Source of the DNA: an uncultured Jannaschia sp.
GTDB taxonomy: Bacteria; Pseudomonadota; Alphaproteobacteria; Rhodobacterales; Rhodobacteraceae
NCBI GenBank assembly: GCA_947494145.1
Contig: CANLTZ010000016.1
Location: forward strand, 1 to 64,000
Reading direction: 5' to 3'
DNA: 64,000 nucleotides
Of this stretch, positions 1 to 8,685 are shown piece by piece (position 1 is the stretch's first letter; each line of letters opens with the position of its first letter). Under the pieces are notes generated by a model. The model searched no databases. It was not told the origin of the DNA and worked only from the letters and a program-made list of their open reading frames with translations. The position numbers and the translations under genes were made by a program.

Positions 1-85
1 GGGTCGCGCGACGGCCGCCGAAGCCGAAGAACAGGAACGCGCCGCTTGTCAGGGCGAGTGACGCCAGCAAAATCCATAACGTCAT
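1..85 (-). CDS. ccmI: Cytochrome c maturation protein CcmI, N-terminal fragment (cut by window edge)
   Basis: Only the first 28 codons lie in the window. They begin MTLWILLAS and form one hydrophobic segment followed by a Gly/Arg-rich stretch, as at the N-terminus of CcmI/CycH, the membrane protein that presents apocytochrome c to the heme ligation complex. The ATG overlaps the ccmH stop as ATGA, so the gene is translationally coupled and follows ccmH as in other alphaproteobacterial ccm operons. Identification rests on position and this single membrane segment. Confidence 0.6.
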   Translation of the reverse strand, partial: MTLWILLASLALTSGAFLFFGFGGRRAT

Positions 86-567
86 GTCCGCTCGGTCTCT
101 CCGTTGTTCGCAATCTGCATGAGCTCATGCTCTTCCTCGGGGCTCAACGCGGTCGTCTCGCCCCACTCGGCACGGGGTCGACGCCGACGCAGCGTCATGG
201 TGACCGCCGTGGCGCCGGCCCCGAAGATCGCGAACGGCGCGAGCCACAGCACGTAGGTGGATCCCTTCAAAGGTGGGCGGAACAGGACGAAATCGCCGTA
301 GCGGTCCACGAAGAAATCAAGCACCTCAGCGTCGCTGTCCCCATCGACGAGTCGTTCGCGCAGCAGCAGACGCATCGTGCGCGCCACGCCGGCGTTGGAG
401 CTGTCGATGTCCTGGTTGAGGCAGACGACGCAGCGCAGCTGCTTGGACAGGACGCGGGCGCGTTTTTCCAGATAGGGATCGGCCAGCATCTCATCGGGCT
501 CGACCGCCCAGGCGACGCCAACGGCGAGCAACAGGGCGAATACGGAGGCGAGGACGCGATGTATCAT
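82..567 (-). CDS. ccmH: Cytochrome c maturation protein CcmH (CcmH/CycL/NrfF)
   Basis: This 161-residue protein has a signal peptide (residues 1-21), the CcmH hallmark LRCVVCLNQDI with its CxxC thiol pair near residue 50, the conserved SNAxxA segment, and a C-terminal membrane anchor around residues 105-125. CcmH keeps the heme-binding cysteines of apocytochrome c reduced in the periplasm, working with CcmG and CcmF/CcmI. The gene overlaps ccmG upstream and ccmI downstream by ATGA, so it is part of one operon read towards the left edge. The length is normal for the short alphaproteobacterial CcmH. Confidence 0.93.
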   Translation of the reverse strand: MIHRVLASVFALLLAVGVAWAVEPDEMLADPYLEKRARVLSKQLRCVVCLNQDIDSSNAGVARTMRLLLRERLVDGDSDAEVLDFFVDRYGDFVLFRPPLKGSTYVLWLAPFAIFGAGATAVTMTLRRRRPRAEWGETTALSPEEEHELMQIANNGETERT

Positions 568-1115
568 GACCGAACCGCCGCCGCTGCCAAGGCCTCCCGG
601 ATCTCCTCCTGCGCACCAGGCGCGATGATCGGGCCCACGTAGCGGAAGGTCACGACGCCGTCGGCGTCCACCACAAACGTCTCGGGCACCCCAGAGATCG
701 CCCAGTCGATCCCGACACGACCGTCGATATCCGAGCCGATGCGCGCGTAGGGGTTGCCGAGGTCGTCCAGCCATCGGGCCGCATCCGCGGGTTCGTCCTG
801 GTAGTTCAGCCCCATCAGGCGTACGCCCTCGTTGCGGACCAGACGCGTCAGGACAGCATGCTCGGCGCGGCAGGGCACGCACCAGGACGCGAAGACGTTC
901 ACGAGGACAGGCGCGTCGCCCCCGCGCAGGTCGGCGGCCGACAGGCCGGGCCTGCCTGTCCCCTCGACGGCCGGCAGGACGAAATCCGGCACCGGCTGCG
1001 CGATCCGTGCCGATGGCACGGCGTTCGGGTCCCGGTCCGGGTCCAGCCCCCACAGCAGGAAGCCGCCAACGGTAATCGCCAGCAGCGCCGGCAGGGCGAG
1101 GGGGATGCGCGACAT
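564..1115 (-). CDS. ccmG: Thiol:disulfide interchange protein CcmG/DsbE
   Basis: This is a 183-residue membrane-anchored thioredoxin-fold protein. The start MSRIPLALP is followed at once by an N-terminal anchor (residues 5-22). The active site is FASWCVPCR (CxxC near residues 79-82), and the cis-proline loop reads SGVPETF. CcmG reduces apocytochrome or CcmH thiols before heme attachment. The stop overlaps the ccmH start by ATGA, and ccmF ends 4 bp upstream. An in-frame extension upstream of the chosen start is Arg-rich and would precede the anchor, so it was rejected. Confidence 0.93.
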   Translation of the reverse strand: MSRIPLALPALLAITVGGFLLWGLDPDRDPNAVPSARIAQPVPDFVLPAVEGTGRPGLSAADLRGGDAPVLVNVFASWCVPCRAEHAVLTRLVRNEGVRLMGLNYQDEPADAARWLDDLGNPYARIGSDIDGRVGIDWAISGVPETFVVDADGVVTFRYVGPIIAPGAQEEIREALAAAAVRS

Positions 1116-1119
1116 CGGA

Positions 1120-3114
1120 CTACTCCGCCGGGTGCGGGAGCGCCGCTCGGCGCGCAGCGCGGCGCGGCGCGCCGATGCGAAGCCTGCGATCGGAGATTGA
1201 CAGGAAGCCGCCAAGGATCAGCATGACCGAACCAATCCAGATCCAGTTGACCAACGGCTCGTAGAGGATGCGAAGCGTCCATTGCCCGCTCTCGGGGCCA
1301 ATGGCGGGCTCGCCGATCGTCACATAGAGGTCGCCCGCGAACGTGGATCGGATGGCCGACTCGGTCGTGGTGCTGCCCGCGACCGGATAGGAGCGGCGTT
1401 CGGGACGCAGCCGTGCGATCTCCTGCCCTTCGCGAAGGACGCGCAGTTGCCCTTGCTGGGCCACGTAGTTCGGACCCTGCACCGGTTCGACCCCGTCGAA
1501 CACGACGTCGAAGCCTGCGATCCCGACTGTCGTGCCGGGGCCGGCGAAGAGGATCTGCTCTTCTTTCCACGCGGAGGAGCCGACGAAGCCCAAAATCAGG
1601 ACGGCGACGCCGAGATGCGCCAGCGTCATGCCGTGGGCCGCGCGCGGAAGTTGCCGCGCCCGGCGGGCCGCCTCGTGCCAAGGGACGTTTCCAAGGCGGA
1701 TTCGAAGTGCCCATTCTCGCAGGCTTGCCACGAAAAGCCATGCCGCGATCGCGATGGAGAGGACCGCAAGGATCGGGCCGCCGGTCTGGAGATACCACAC
1801 GATCCCGGCGACGATGGCCGCCGCCAGCAAGGCCAGCCGTAGCCGTTGGGCGACGCCCGCCAGGTCTGCCCGCTTCCACGACAGGAGCGGCCCCACGCCC
1901 ATCATTACCACGAGCGGCAGCATGACGGGGATGAAAACGGCGTTGAAGAAGGGCGGCCCGACCGTCAGCTTCTCGCCGGTGATCGCCTCGATGAAGAGCG
2001 GGTAGAGCGTCCCCACGAGGACCGTCGCAGTCGCCGTTGCGAGCAGCAGGTTGTTGATCAGCAGTCCGGCCTCGCGGCTGACGGGGCGGAACAGCCCGCC
2101 CGGCTCCAACTGCGGCGCGCGCCAGGCGTAGAGGGTCAGCGAGCCGACGACGGTCACGCCCAGCAGCCCCAGGACGTAGAGTCCGCGCTCGGGATCGACG
2201 GCGAAAGCGTGGACGGAGGTCAGCAGGCCCGAGCGCACGATGAACGTGCCCAGCAGCGACAGTGAGAAGGTCAAGATGGCGAGCAGGATCGTCCAGCTCT
2301 TGAAGGCGTCGCGCTTCTCGGTGACGATCGCCGAATGCAGCAGCGCCGTGCCCAGAAGCCAAGGCATGAAGCTGACGTTCTCGACCGGGTCCCAGAACCA
2401 CCATCCGCCCCAGCCTAGCTCGTAGTAGGCCCACCAAGACCCGAGCGCTATCCCGGCGGTCAGGCTGATCCAGGCGGCGAGGGTCCAAGGTCGCACCCAG
2501 CGGGCCCAAGCCGGATCGACCCGCCCCTCCAGAAGCGCGGCAACGGCGAAGGAGAACACGATCGAGAAGCCGACATAGCCGAAGTAGAGCAGCGGCGGAT
2601 GCATCGCGAGGCCGACGTCCTGCAGCAATGGATTGAGATCCTGCCCGTCCATCGGCGCCGGGAAGACGCGGTCGAACGGGTTGGACGTGAAAAGCATGAA
2701 GGTCAGGAAGCCCACGGAGATCCAGGCTTGGACTGACAGCGTGCGCGCCTTCAGCCCCGCAGGGATATTGCCCCCCAGCAGCGCGACCCCCGCCCCGAAA
2801 ATGGCGAGGATCAGTGTCCATAGCAGTAGCGATCCCTCGTGACTGCCCCAGCTGCCTGCAACCTTGAAGAGCATCGGCTTGAGCGAGTGCGAGTTCTCGA
2901 CGACATTGAGGACGGTAAAATCGCTGACCACGAAGGACCGTACCAAGGCGATAAAAGCGAGCCCGATAAGCACAACCTGCAAAGTCGCGGTCGTCCGTAC
3001 GCTTTCCATCCATTGAACCCGTCCCGTGCCCGCCCCCGCGATCGGCAACACGCTCTGCACGACGGCGACCGCCAGGGCAAGAATTAGGGCGAAATGGCCG
3101 ACTTCCGGTATCAT
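1120..3114 (-). CDS. ccmF: Heme lyase subunit CcmF
   Basis: This is a 664-residue polytopic membrane protein. The start MIPEVGHFALIL matches CcmF N-termini. The heme-handling WWD-type segment is visible as GWGGWWFWDPVENVSFMPW, about one third of the way in, and the protein has many hydrophobic helices. CcmF ligates heme to apocytochrome c with CcmH and CcmI. Two upstream ATGs in frame, giving a short hydrophilic extension, were not used. A MerR/CueR-type promoter lies 29 bp upstream, so this ccm cluster is probably metal-responsive rather than housekeeping. No ccmA-E genes are present next to it. Confidence 0.95.
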   Translation of the reverse strand: MIPEVGHFALILALAVAVVQSVLPIAGAGTGRVQWMESVRTTATLQVVLIGLAFIALVRSFVVSDFTVLNVVENSHSLKPMLFKVAGSWGSHEGSLLLWTLILAIFGAGVALLGGNIPAGLKARTLSVQAWISVGFLTFMLFTSNPFDRVFPAPMDGQDLNPLLQDVGLAMHPPLLYFGYVGFSIVFSFAVAALLEGRVDPAWARWVRPWTLAAWISLTAGIALGSWWAYYELGWGGWWFWDPVENVSFMPWLLGTALLHSAIVTEKRDAFKSWTILLAILTFSLSLLGTFIVRSGLLTSVHAFAVDPERGLYVLGLLGVTVVGSLTLYAWRAPQLEPGGLFRPVSREAGLLINNLLLATATATVLVGTLYPLFIEAITGEKLTVGPPFFNAVFIPVMLPLVVMMGVGPLLSWKRADLAGVAQRLRLALLAAAIVAGIVWYLQTGGPILAVLSIAIAAWLFVASLREWALRIRLGNVPWHEAARRARQLPRAAHGMTLAHLGVAVLILGFVGSSAWKEEQILFAGPGTTVGIAGFDVVFDGVEPVQGPNYVAQQGQLRVLREGQEIARLRPERRSYPVAGSTTTESAIRSTFAGDLYVTIGEPAIGPESGQWTLRILYEPLVNWIWIGSVMLILGGFLSISDRRLRIGAPRRAARRAALPHPAE

Positions 3115-3142
3115 GTGCATGTTCCCCGCTGCCTTAGACCAG

Positions 3143-3173
3143 GACGTCGGGGTTTCCATCGCAGGAGGGTCAA
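3143..3173 (-). promoter_or_regulatory. CueR-type promoter before ccmF
   Basis: On the minus strand TTGACC is followed by exactly 19 bases and then GACGTC. The spacer holds CTCC...GGAAACCCC, an imperfect dyad. The same layout occurs before copA and three other genes in the window. Long 19-bp spacers are typical of promoters activated by MerR-family regulators. Confidence 0.6.
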
Positions 3174-3342
3174 GGCCTGACCTGCGGGATCGTCTTCACG
3201 CCTCCGTGATGGAAATCGGCTTGCCCTTCCCCGGTGGAAGGTCGGCACGGACAGAGGTGCCAATGCGGGCCTTTCCCGCCGAAGCCAGTCCACGGCGTCG
3301 CCCGTCTCGCGCCTTACCGACCCCCTGACCCCGGAACGTTCC

Positions 3343-4272
3343 ATGACACCGCTTGCGATTTCCTTCCCCGGCATCGGGCCGGACATCTTCTCGATCGACC
3401 TCGGGGTCTTCACCTTCACGCTGCGCTGGTACGCGATGGCCTACATCGTCGGCATCCTGCTGGGGTGGTGGCTCTGTCGCAGGGCGGTGCTGACGCCGCG
3501 TCTTTGGGGTTCCGCGGGTGCGCCGGTGACTGCAGCGCAGCTGGAGGACCTCGCCACCTGGATCGTGCTCGGGGTGATCCTGGGGGGTCGGCTCGGCTTC
3601 GTCCTGTTCTATCAGCCGACCTACTACCTCGCCAATCCCGCCGAGATCCTGATGGTCTGGCAGGGCGGCATGTCCTTTCACGGCGGAATGCTCGGGGTCG
3701 CGTCCGCGCTCGTGCTTTTCCATTGGCGTCGCGACGTCCCGCTCATGCCACTTGCCGACCTTCTGGCGCTCGCCACGCCGATCGGCCTGTTTCTCGGCCG
3801 GCTCGCCAATTTCGTGAACGGCGAGTTGTGGGGCCGGTCGACCGACCTCCCCTGGGCCGTGATCTTCCCCGGTGCCGCGGCGCAGGATTGCCCCGGCGTC
3901 GCCGGCCTGTGTGCCCGACACCCGTCACAACTCTATGAGGCGGCGCTGGAGGGAGCGGTGCTGGGCGCGGTGCTGCTGTGGCTGGCTTGGCGGCGCGGGG
4001 CCTTCGCACGGCCGGGATTGCTGACGGGCGTGTTCCTAGCGGGCTACGGCACGGCCCGCGCGGTGGTCGAACTCGTGCGCCAGCCGGACGCGCAGTTCGT
4101 CGCTCCCGGCAACCCGCTGGGCTACGCCGTGCAACTGGGCGAGGTCGGGCTGACCATGGGACAGGTTCTTTCGGTGCCGATGGTCGCGGCGGGCCTCTGG
4201 CTCGTCATGCGCGCCGTTCGGCACCTGGCTCCGGGAATGGGCGAGACCAACCCTCAGTCACCTCGCACTTGA
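3343..4272 (+). CDS. lgt: Prolipoprotein diacylglyceryl transferase Lgt
   Basis: This 309-residue protein has about seven membrane segments. Lgt hallmarks are present: an early LRWYAMAY segment, the MSFHGGMLG segment, and the signature [14 protein letters not shown] (about residues 148-161), followed by RHPSQLYEA. Lgt adds diacylglycerol from phosphatidylglycerol to the lipobox cysteine of prolipoproteins in the inner membrane. It is divergent from ccmF and convergent with the DUF1624 gene. A housekeeping copy presumably exists elsewhere, so this would be an accessory copy. It pairs functionally with lspA at the other end of the window. Confidence 0.95.
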   Translation: MTPLAISFPGIGPDIFSIDLGVFTFTLRWYAMAYIVGILLGWWLCRRAVLTPRLWGSAGAPVTAAQLEDLATWIVLGVILGGRLGFVLFYQPTYYLANPAEILMVWQGGMSFHGGMLGVASALVLFHWRRDVPLMPLADLLALATPIGLFLGRLANFVNGELWGRSTDLPWAVIFPGAAAQDCPGVAGLCARHPSQLYEAALEGAVLGAVLLWLAWRRGAFARPGLLTGVFLAGYGTARAVVELVRQPDAQFVAPGNPLGYAVQLGEVGLTMGQVLSVPMVAAGLWLVMRAVRHLAPGMGETNPQSPRT

Positions 4273-4295
4273 CCAGAACAGGTCAGATGGCACCC

Positions 4296-5048
4296 TTACC
4301 GCACTAGCAGGGCGATCGGATATAGTACCGCGAGGAGGATCGGCTGGTGCAGCAAGTAGATCGCAAGGCTCCGGCGTCCCAGCAACGACAGCCCGCGCGC
4401 GACCCGGCTGCCGCCGTCGGGCAATAGGTCCAGCCACCCGCGGTCCAGTCCGATACGGGCGACGGCGAGCCCGACCAGCGTAAAGCCCGCCCAGGGAAAG
4501 ACGGGCACGAAGTCGACGGATGGCACGGGTGCGACCGCAAAACCGATCCAGGCGACCGCCCGTGGGTCAAAGGCGGCATGCTGCCATGCAAGGCCGAGGG
4601 CGATCGCGGCGCATCCGACTAGCAGCTGGATCGCGACGGGCGCGCGCATGAATGCGACGCCGATCACGCTGGCCACCACGATGGCATGAAGAATGCCGAA
4701 GTAGACGAAGGCGTCACCGAGAAGCAGGCGCGTCGTTGCGGTGATCGCGATCGCGGCGGCGGCGATCTTCGCGAGGCGCAGGAGGAACGCCCGAGGCTCC
4801 ACGCCGCCGCGTCCGGCAAGCGCGAGGCTGACGCCGACCAGAAGCATGAAGGTCGCCGCGACCGTCCGACCGAACGCGATCCATGCCGGATGCACGGACC
4901 AGTGCGGCGGTATCATTCCGAGGAATGTCAGATCCCAAACGAGGTGGAACAGCACCACCCCGAGGATCGCGACGCCGCGCAGGACATCCACCGCCGGATA
5001 GCGGGCGTGCCGCCTCTGGGGGCAGCCCTGTGCGAGCGAGATGTCCAT
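4296..5048 (-). CDS. DUF1624 (heparan-alpha-glucosaminide acetyltransferase-like) membrane protein
   Basis: This 250-residue protein has about seven membrane segments. It begins with a hydrophilic tail and then DVLRGVAILGVVLFHLVWDL, the DUF1624/YeiB-like opening with a conserved His. Later come FGILHAIVVAS, PVFPWAGF and the C-terminal YLLHQPILLAV. The family is thought to transfer acyl groups across the membrane. The true substrate here is unknown, but an envelope polysaccharide is a fair guess. A clear paralogue lies at 52939-53691, so both metal islands carry one. It is convergent with lgt. Confidence 0.85.
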   Translation of the reverse strand: MDISLAQGCPQRRHARYPAVDVLRGVAILGVVLFHLVWDLTFLGMIPPHWSVHPAWIAFGRTVAATFMLLVGVSLALAGRGGVEPRAFLLRLAKIAAAAIAITATTRLLLGDAFVYFGILHAIVVASVIGVAFMRAPVAIQLLVGCAAIALGLAWQHAAFDPRAVAWIGFAVAPVPSVDFVPVFPWAGFTLVGLAVARIGLDRGWLDLLPDGGSRVARGLSLLGRRSLAIYLLHQPILLAVLYPIALLVR

Positions 5049-5197
5049 CTGAGACGCCGATCCCCGAACGATGCCGTTTCGCAGCCCCTACGCGGGATAC
5101 CGCGCTGGAAGGGAAGAGGTCGCACGATGGGATCGGCCGATGCCGGGGGCGGCAGGCCAAGGCAATAATGGCCCCTATCTTGACCCGACAATGCCGC

Positions 5198-5228
5198 TTG
5201 ACCCTACCGCGGTGGAACCCGGTCGGAT
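5198..5228 (+). promoter_or_regulatory. CueR-type promoter before the Rieske gene
   Basis: TTGACC, a 19-base spacer with CTACC...GGAACCC, then TCGGAT. The spacing and spacer dyad match the other CueR-type promoters here. It lies 52 bp before the start codon of the Rieske gene, which also has a good AGGAGG-like site (ATGGAGGA). Confidence 0.55.
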
Positions 5229-5279
5229 CGCGCCGAGGCGGCGACCGAGATGCCTGCCGGATGCATATGGAGGACCATC

Positions 5280-5849
5280 ATGAACCCGGATGCCGGAGAA
5301 GCGCCCGAGGGCACGAGGCGCGATTTCCTTTACTACGCGACGGCCGGCGTCGGCACCGTCGTCACTGGAATGGCCGTATGGCCCCTCGTCGATCAGATGA
5401 ATCCGTCAGCTGACGTGGTGGCGCTCCTGTCGATCCAGGTCGACATCTCCGGGGTGGAGCCTGGAACGCAACTCACCGTCATGTGGCAGGGCAAGCCGGT
5501 CTTCGTGCGCAACAGGACGGCGGCCGAGATCGAGGCCGCCACGGCAGAGGAGGTCACCGACCTTCCCGATCCATTGGCGCGGAACGCCAATCTTCCCGAC
5601 GACGCGCTGGCCGTGGACGCCAATCGGGCGGTGCCGGGCCTGGAGACCCTTCTGGTGCAGATCGGCGTCTGCACCCATCTGGGATGCGTGCCCCTGGGCG
5701 ACGGAGCCGGGGATTTCGGCGGCTGGTTCTGCCCCTGCCACGGCTCGCATTACGACGCGGCGGGCCGCATCCGCCGGGGCCCGGCGCCGGAGAACCTCCA
5801 CATTCCGCCTTACGCACTGTCGGAGGACGGGCTGCTCACGATCGGCTGA
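5280..5849 (+). CDS. petA: Ubiquinol-cytochrome c reductase iron-sulfur (Rieske) subunit
   Basis: This 189-residue protein has a twin-arginine-like N-terminus ([12 protein letters not shown]) with one membrane anchor (about residues 18-38). A periplasmic Rieske domain follows, with both cluster motifs: CTHLGC near residues 130-135 and CPCHGSHYD near residues 151-159. The 2Fe-2S ligands (two Cys, two His) and the disulfide cysteines are all present. In the bc1 complex this subunit passes electrons from quinol to cytochrome c1. Here there is no cytochrome b or c1 gene next to it, which is unusual. Its own CueR-type promoter suggests a spare subunit made during copper stress (inference). Confidence 0.93.
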   Translation: MNPDAGEAPEGTRRDFLYYATAGVGTVVTGMAVWPLVDQMNPSADVVALLSIQVDISGVEPGTQLTVMWQGKPVFVRNRTAAEIEAATAEEVTDLPDPLARNANLPDDALAVDANRAVPGLETLLVQIGVCTHLGCVPLGDGAGDFGGWFCPCHGSHYDAAGRIRRGPAPENLHIPPYALSEDGLLTIG

Positions 5850-5867
5850 TCGTGGCATCTCCCGGCT

Positions 5868-6638
5868 TCACAAGAGGAAGCGCCAACCCATCCACACCGC
5901 CATGCCGACCATCATCAGGTTCTCGGTCAGCGACACGAAGCCCAGCGGCACCTTGCTGTCGCCACCGACGCAGGCGCATTTCAGCTCGCGCTTGTCGACG
6001 TAGACGGCCTTGAAGACGCTGACCGCGCCCACCGTGCCGATGAACAGCGCCGAGGGCACAGACAGCCAGTGCCAGACCATCGCCGTCATCAACAGGCCCG
6101 CACCCGTCTCGACCCACGGATAGACATAGCCGTAGCGCACCCACCGCTTGGCCAGCAGGTCGTAGTTGAGGAACATCGTCGAGAAGCTCTCGATGTCCTT
6201 GAGCTTCTGCAACCCCAGCAGCACCATCGAGATCGAGATGAACCAGCCCAGCGTCTGCCAGGTCAGCAACGTGTCGAAGGCGAACCAGGTGAAGGCGACG
6301 GCCAGCGCCGCGCCGACCGCGAACAGCGCGATCACCGGCTGGTAGGAGGTGTCGGAGCGTTCGGCCTCGGGCTTGCGCTTGCCGAAATGGACCATCAGCG
6401 CGTCGTAGCCGCCCACCCGCTCCTCGCCGATCCATGTCTGCGGCGTGGTTTTCACCCCGTGCCGTTCCTTGAAGGCGTCGGTCTCCTCGCGCGAGGTCAG
6501 CAGGTGGTCGTCGACCTCGAAACCCTCGCGCTCCAGCAGGTCGACAGACTTCAAGCCGTAGGGGCAGGTGTGCCCCGGCATGTCCATCCGGTAGATCGTG
6601 GCGCGCTTGGCGCCTTCGGTCGTGGTGTCCTTCGGCAT
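5868..6638 (-). CDS. Glutaredoxin-MauE/DoxX fusion membrane protein
   Basis: This is a 256-residue two-part protein. Residues 10-85 are glutaredoxin-like, with CPYG as redox motif and KTTPQTWIGEERVGGYD as the cis-Pro and glutathione-site region. Residues 95-256 form about four to five membrane helices of the MauE/methylamine utilisation type, including a CAC motif (LKCACVGG) in a loop. A role in moving thiol or disulfide equivalents across the membrane is likely. The start MPKDTT has a strong site (GAGGAGG) 6 bp upstream. It lies 11 bp after the DUF305 gene and is probably co-transcribed with it. Confidence 0.85.
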   Translation of the reverse strand: MPKDTTTEGAKRATIYRMDMPGHTCPYGLKSVDLLEREGFEVDDHLLTSREETDAFKERHGVKTTPQTWIGEERVGGYDALMVHFGKRKPEAERSDTSYQPVIALFAVGAALAVAFTWFAFDTLLTWQTLGWFISISMVLLGLQKLKDIESFSTMFLNYDLLAKRWVRYGYVYPWVETGAGLLMTAMVWHWLSVPSALFIGTVGAVSVFKAVYVDKRELKCACVGGDSKVPLGFVSLTENLMMVGMAVWMGWRFLL

Positions 6639-6649
6639 GGTCGGCCTCC

Positions 6650-7580
6650 TCAGGTGCAGGTGTAGACGCCGCCGTATCCGGCGCGCAGGGCGGGCTCGGT
6701 CAGCAGGTCGAAGATCAGGTCGCTGCCCGCGCCGCCCTCCTGCGGCGTGACGGTCAGCCGGACGCCTTCGGCGGCGAGCACGGGCGCGCGCGTAACCTCC
6801 CCCTCGATCAGCGACACGGGCACCAGCTGGCCGGTGATCTTGATGACGCCCTCGCCGGACGCGTTCACCGCGACCACGGTCTGCTGACCTTCCGAGAAAC
6901 GGAACGCGCAGGCGGGATCCGGCACGACCTGCGCGACCTCCGCGTCGGTCATGCCGCCCAGGTCCACCCCGGCCAGCGCCGGACGCGACAGCGCCTGCGC
7001 CACCGAGGCCGCGACGGGGGTCGGTCCCTCGGCCGCGCCGATGGGATAGTCGCCGCCCACCTCGCCGTTCTCGCGGATCTGGCGGATCAGCCATTCCATC
7101 TCGGCGATTTCCTTCTCCTGCGCGGCGATGATCTCGTCGGCCAGCTTGCGCGCGCGGGTCGGTGATCGCGGCCCGTTCGGAGACCATGATGGCGATGGAA
7201 TGGTGCGGGATCATGGACTTCATCCAGCTTTCGTCCTGCACCGTGATCTGCGAGCGCACGAGCCACAGGCCGAGGGCGAAGATGGCCAGAGACGCCGCGT
7301 AGAGCGTCAGGTTTAACCAGCGGGTCTTGTACATGTGCAGCATGAAGCTGAGCATGATGGCCAGCATCGTGCCGAACATTAGCATCGACATGTAGGCCCG
7401 CGTCTCCGACAGCCAGAAGTCGCTGAGGCGGTAGATGTTCCAGTACATAAAGAAATACATGACCACGGTGGACGTAACGACCATCGCTAGCAGGTTGCCG
7501 TACATCTTCCAGTTCGGGCCGCCGTCCCCGGACTTGTCATGCGACCCCGCAGCGCCCTTGCGCGTCGTATCGTGCACCAT
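6650..7580 (-). pseudogene. DUF305 membrane-anchored protein, frameshifted
   Basis: The first frame gives about 140 residues. There is a hydrophilic start, three to four membrane segments, then the DUF305 metal-binding signature MKSMIPHHSIAIMVSERA. Near 7149-7157, inside a GCGCGCGC run, the reading moves to another frame. That frame continues the family sequence as ARKLADEIIAAQEKEIAEMEWL and then a C-terminal domain of about 130 residues that I do not recognise, ending VYTCT. Either two bases are missing from the GC repeat or one is extra. DUF305 proteins bind metal in copper islands. The break may be a true mutation, a slippage site or a sequence error. Confidence 0.75.
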
Positions 7581-7634
7581 CTCGTCCTCCATTCGTTCAC
7601 GTTCAGGGCGCGTCGAAATAAAGCCCTATTGCGG

Positions 7635-7665
7635 GAAGAACGACTCTCCAACGCTGGAAGGTTCC
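7635..7665 (-). promoter_or_regulatory. Possible weak CueR-type promoter before DUF305
   Basis: On the minus strand GGAACC, 19 bases with TTCCAGCGTTGGAG, then TTCTTC. The dyad TTCCA/TGGAG fits the CueR-box family, but the -35 element departs from TTGACC and the -10 is poor. It is placed correctly, 55 bp before the DUF305 start. Confidence 0.35.
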
Positions 7666-7799
7666 AAATAGGTCGGTTCTCGTTTTGCCGAGATCACGGA
7701 TGCTGTCTCGCGCGGACTGTGCCCAGTCGGAAGGCAGGTGTCTTGGGGTGTTTCGCGCAGCCCCCTTCGCGGAGCGGGCTGCGCGGATCTTGTCGGGCG

Positions 7800-8201
7800 T
7801 CAGAGACGGGCGTCTTTGCATCCGCTGAGCGTCTCGATGATCGGACAGTCGGGACGGTCGTCGCCTGCGCAGGTCCCGACCAGATGCGTCAGCGTGGTCC
7901 GCATCTCCTGCAGCGCGGCGATCTTGGCCTTGATCGCGTCCAAGTGGTCACGCGCGAGGCCTTTGACCTCGGCGCTCGTCCGGCTCTCGTCGCTCCACAG
8001 GGCGAGCAGCCTGCGGCAATCCTCGATCGGAAAGCCGAGCGCGCGGGCCCGCCCAAGGAAATCCAGCTTATGGACGTCGCGCATCGAGAAGGCCCGATAC
8101 CCGTTATGCGATCTGGCCGGGGTGACGAGGCCGATCTCCTCGTAATATCGGATGGTCTTGGCGGGTACGCCGGTCCGGTCGGCGACTTCTCCTATGTTCA
8201 T
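7800..8201 (-). CDS. cueR: Copper-responsive MerR-family regulator CueR/HmrR
   Basis: This 133-residue protein has an N-terminal winged helix (MNIGEVADRTG...TIRYYEEIGL) and a dimerisation helix. Its metal loop carries the Cu(I) pair: Cys near residue 112 (GTCAGDDRPD) and Cys near residue 120 (DCPIIE). This two-cysteine spacing with a following DCPI is the monovalent-metal (CueR) type, not the divalent (ZntR/CadR) type. The start MNIGEV is preceded by a weak site. CueR bound to copper activates promoters with 19-20 bp spacers, and five such promoters lie within 10 kb. Confidence 0.92.
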   Translation of the reverse strand: MNIGEVADRTGVPAKTIRYYEEIGLVTPARSHNGYRAFSMRDVHKLDFLGRARALGFPIEDCRRLLALWSDESRTSAEVKGLARDHLDAIKAKIAALQEMRTTLTHLVGTCAGDDRPDCPIIETLSGCKDARL

Positions 8202-8310
8202 GATGGCCTCCATGCGAAGGCGGGATGGCGGGCGGAATAGGGGGACATGACGAATTCCTCGTTTCAATTGACGCAACGGATATCGATAGGGGCACCACTG
8301 GGGCGCGCCG

Positions 8311-8634
8311 TCAGATCACGCGCGGCGGGTCGAGGAATTCGTGGGGATCGCGGCCGGCCGGAAGACCCGGCGGGCCGACGAGAAAGGTCGAGTGGAATTC
8401 GCGCAGGACAATCGGTACCGAATGTTCCACCACGACTGCGGAGATACTTATGCAACTAGGCGAACGGTCGGTAACGTCTTGGCAGCACTCCACCGCTTCT
8501 TGCGCAAATTCCGCATAGGATTGAGATTCAACATGAACGTTCTCATGGGCATGCAGCATCCCACTCGCGCCGAGCAGGCCGGTCCACAGCAGGGCTGCGG
8601 CAAGCAACAGGGTGATGGGACGCTTCCATGCCAT
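8311..8634 (-). CDS. Small exported protein of unknown function in copper locus
   Basis: This 107-residue protein starts MAWKRPITLL with a clear signal peptide (cleavage probably after SGMLHA, about residue 29). The mature part has HAHENVH, a CC pair and one further Cys, so metal binding is possible. The position, divergent from copA and downstream of cueR on the opposite strand, resembles small periplasmic proteins seen in copper clusters. I do not recognise a named family. A CTTCCA-N9-TGGAAG dyad overlaps its start codon. Confidence 0.6.
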   Translation of the reverse strand: MAWKRPITLLLAAALLWTGLLGASGMLHAHENVHVESQSYAEFAQEAVECCQDVTDRSPSCISISAVVVEHSVPIVLREFHSTFLVGPPGLPAGRDPHEFLDPPRVI

Positions 8635-8685
8635 GACTGGAAGCTAAAGCCTTCAACCGACTATCTCAAGGGCGGGTCGGAATAC

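Noticed and set aside
899-3013. Long open frame of 704 codons on the minus strand
   Set aside because: It overlaps ccmF and ccmG in another frame, is very rich in Arg, Gly and Ala and has no family motif. High GC leaves such shadow frames open.
5178-5200. TTGACCCGACAATGCC as another CueR-type promoter
   Set aside because: It has the -35 word but no dyad in the following 19 bases. The site at 5198 fits the pattern much better.
5868-7592. A single 574-codon frame joining DUF305 and glutaredoxin-MauE
   Set aside because: The middle third is Arg/Gly-rich nonsense produced by the frameshift in the DUF305 gene. The second gene has its own strong ribosome site and start at 6638.
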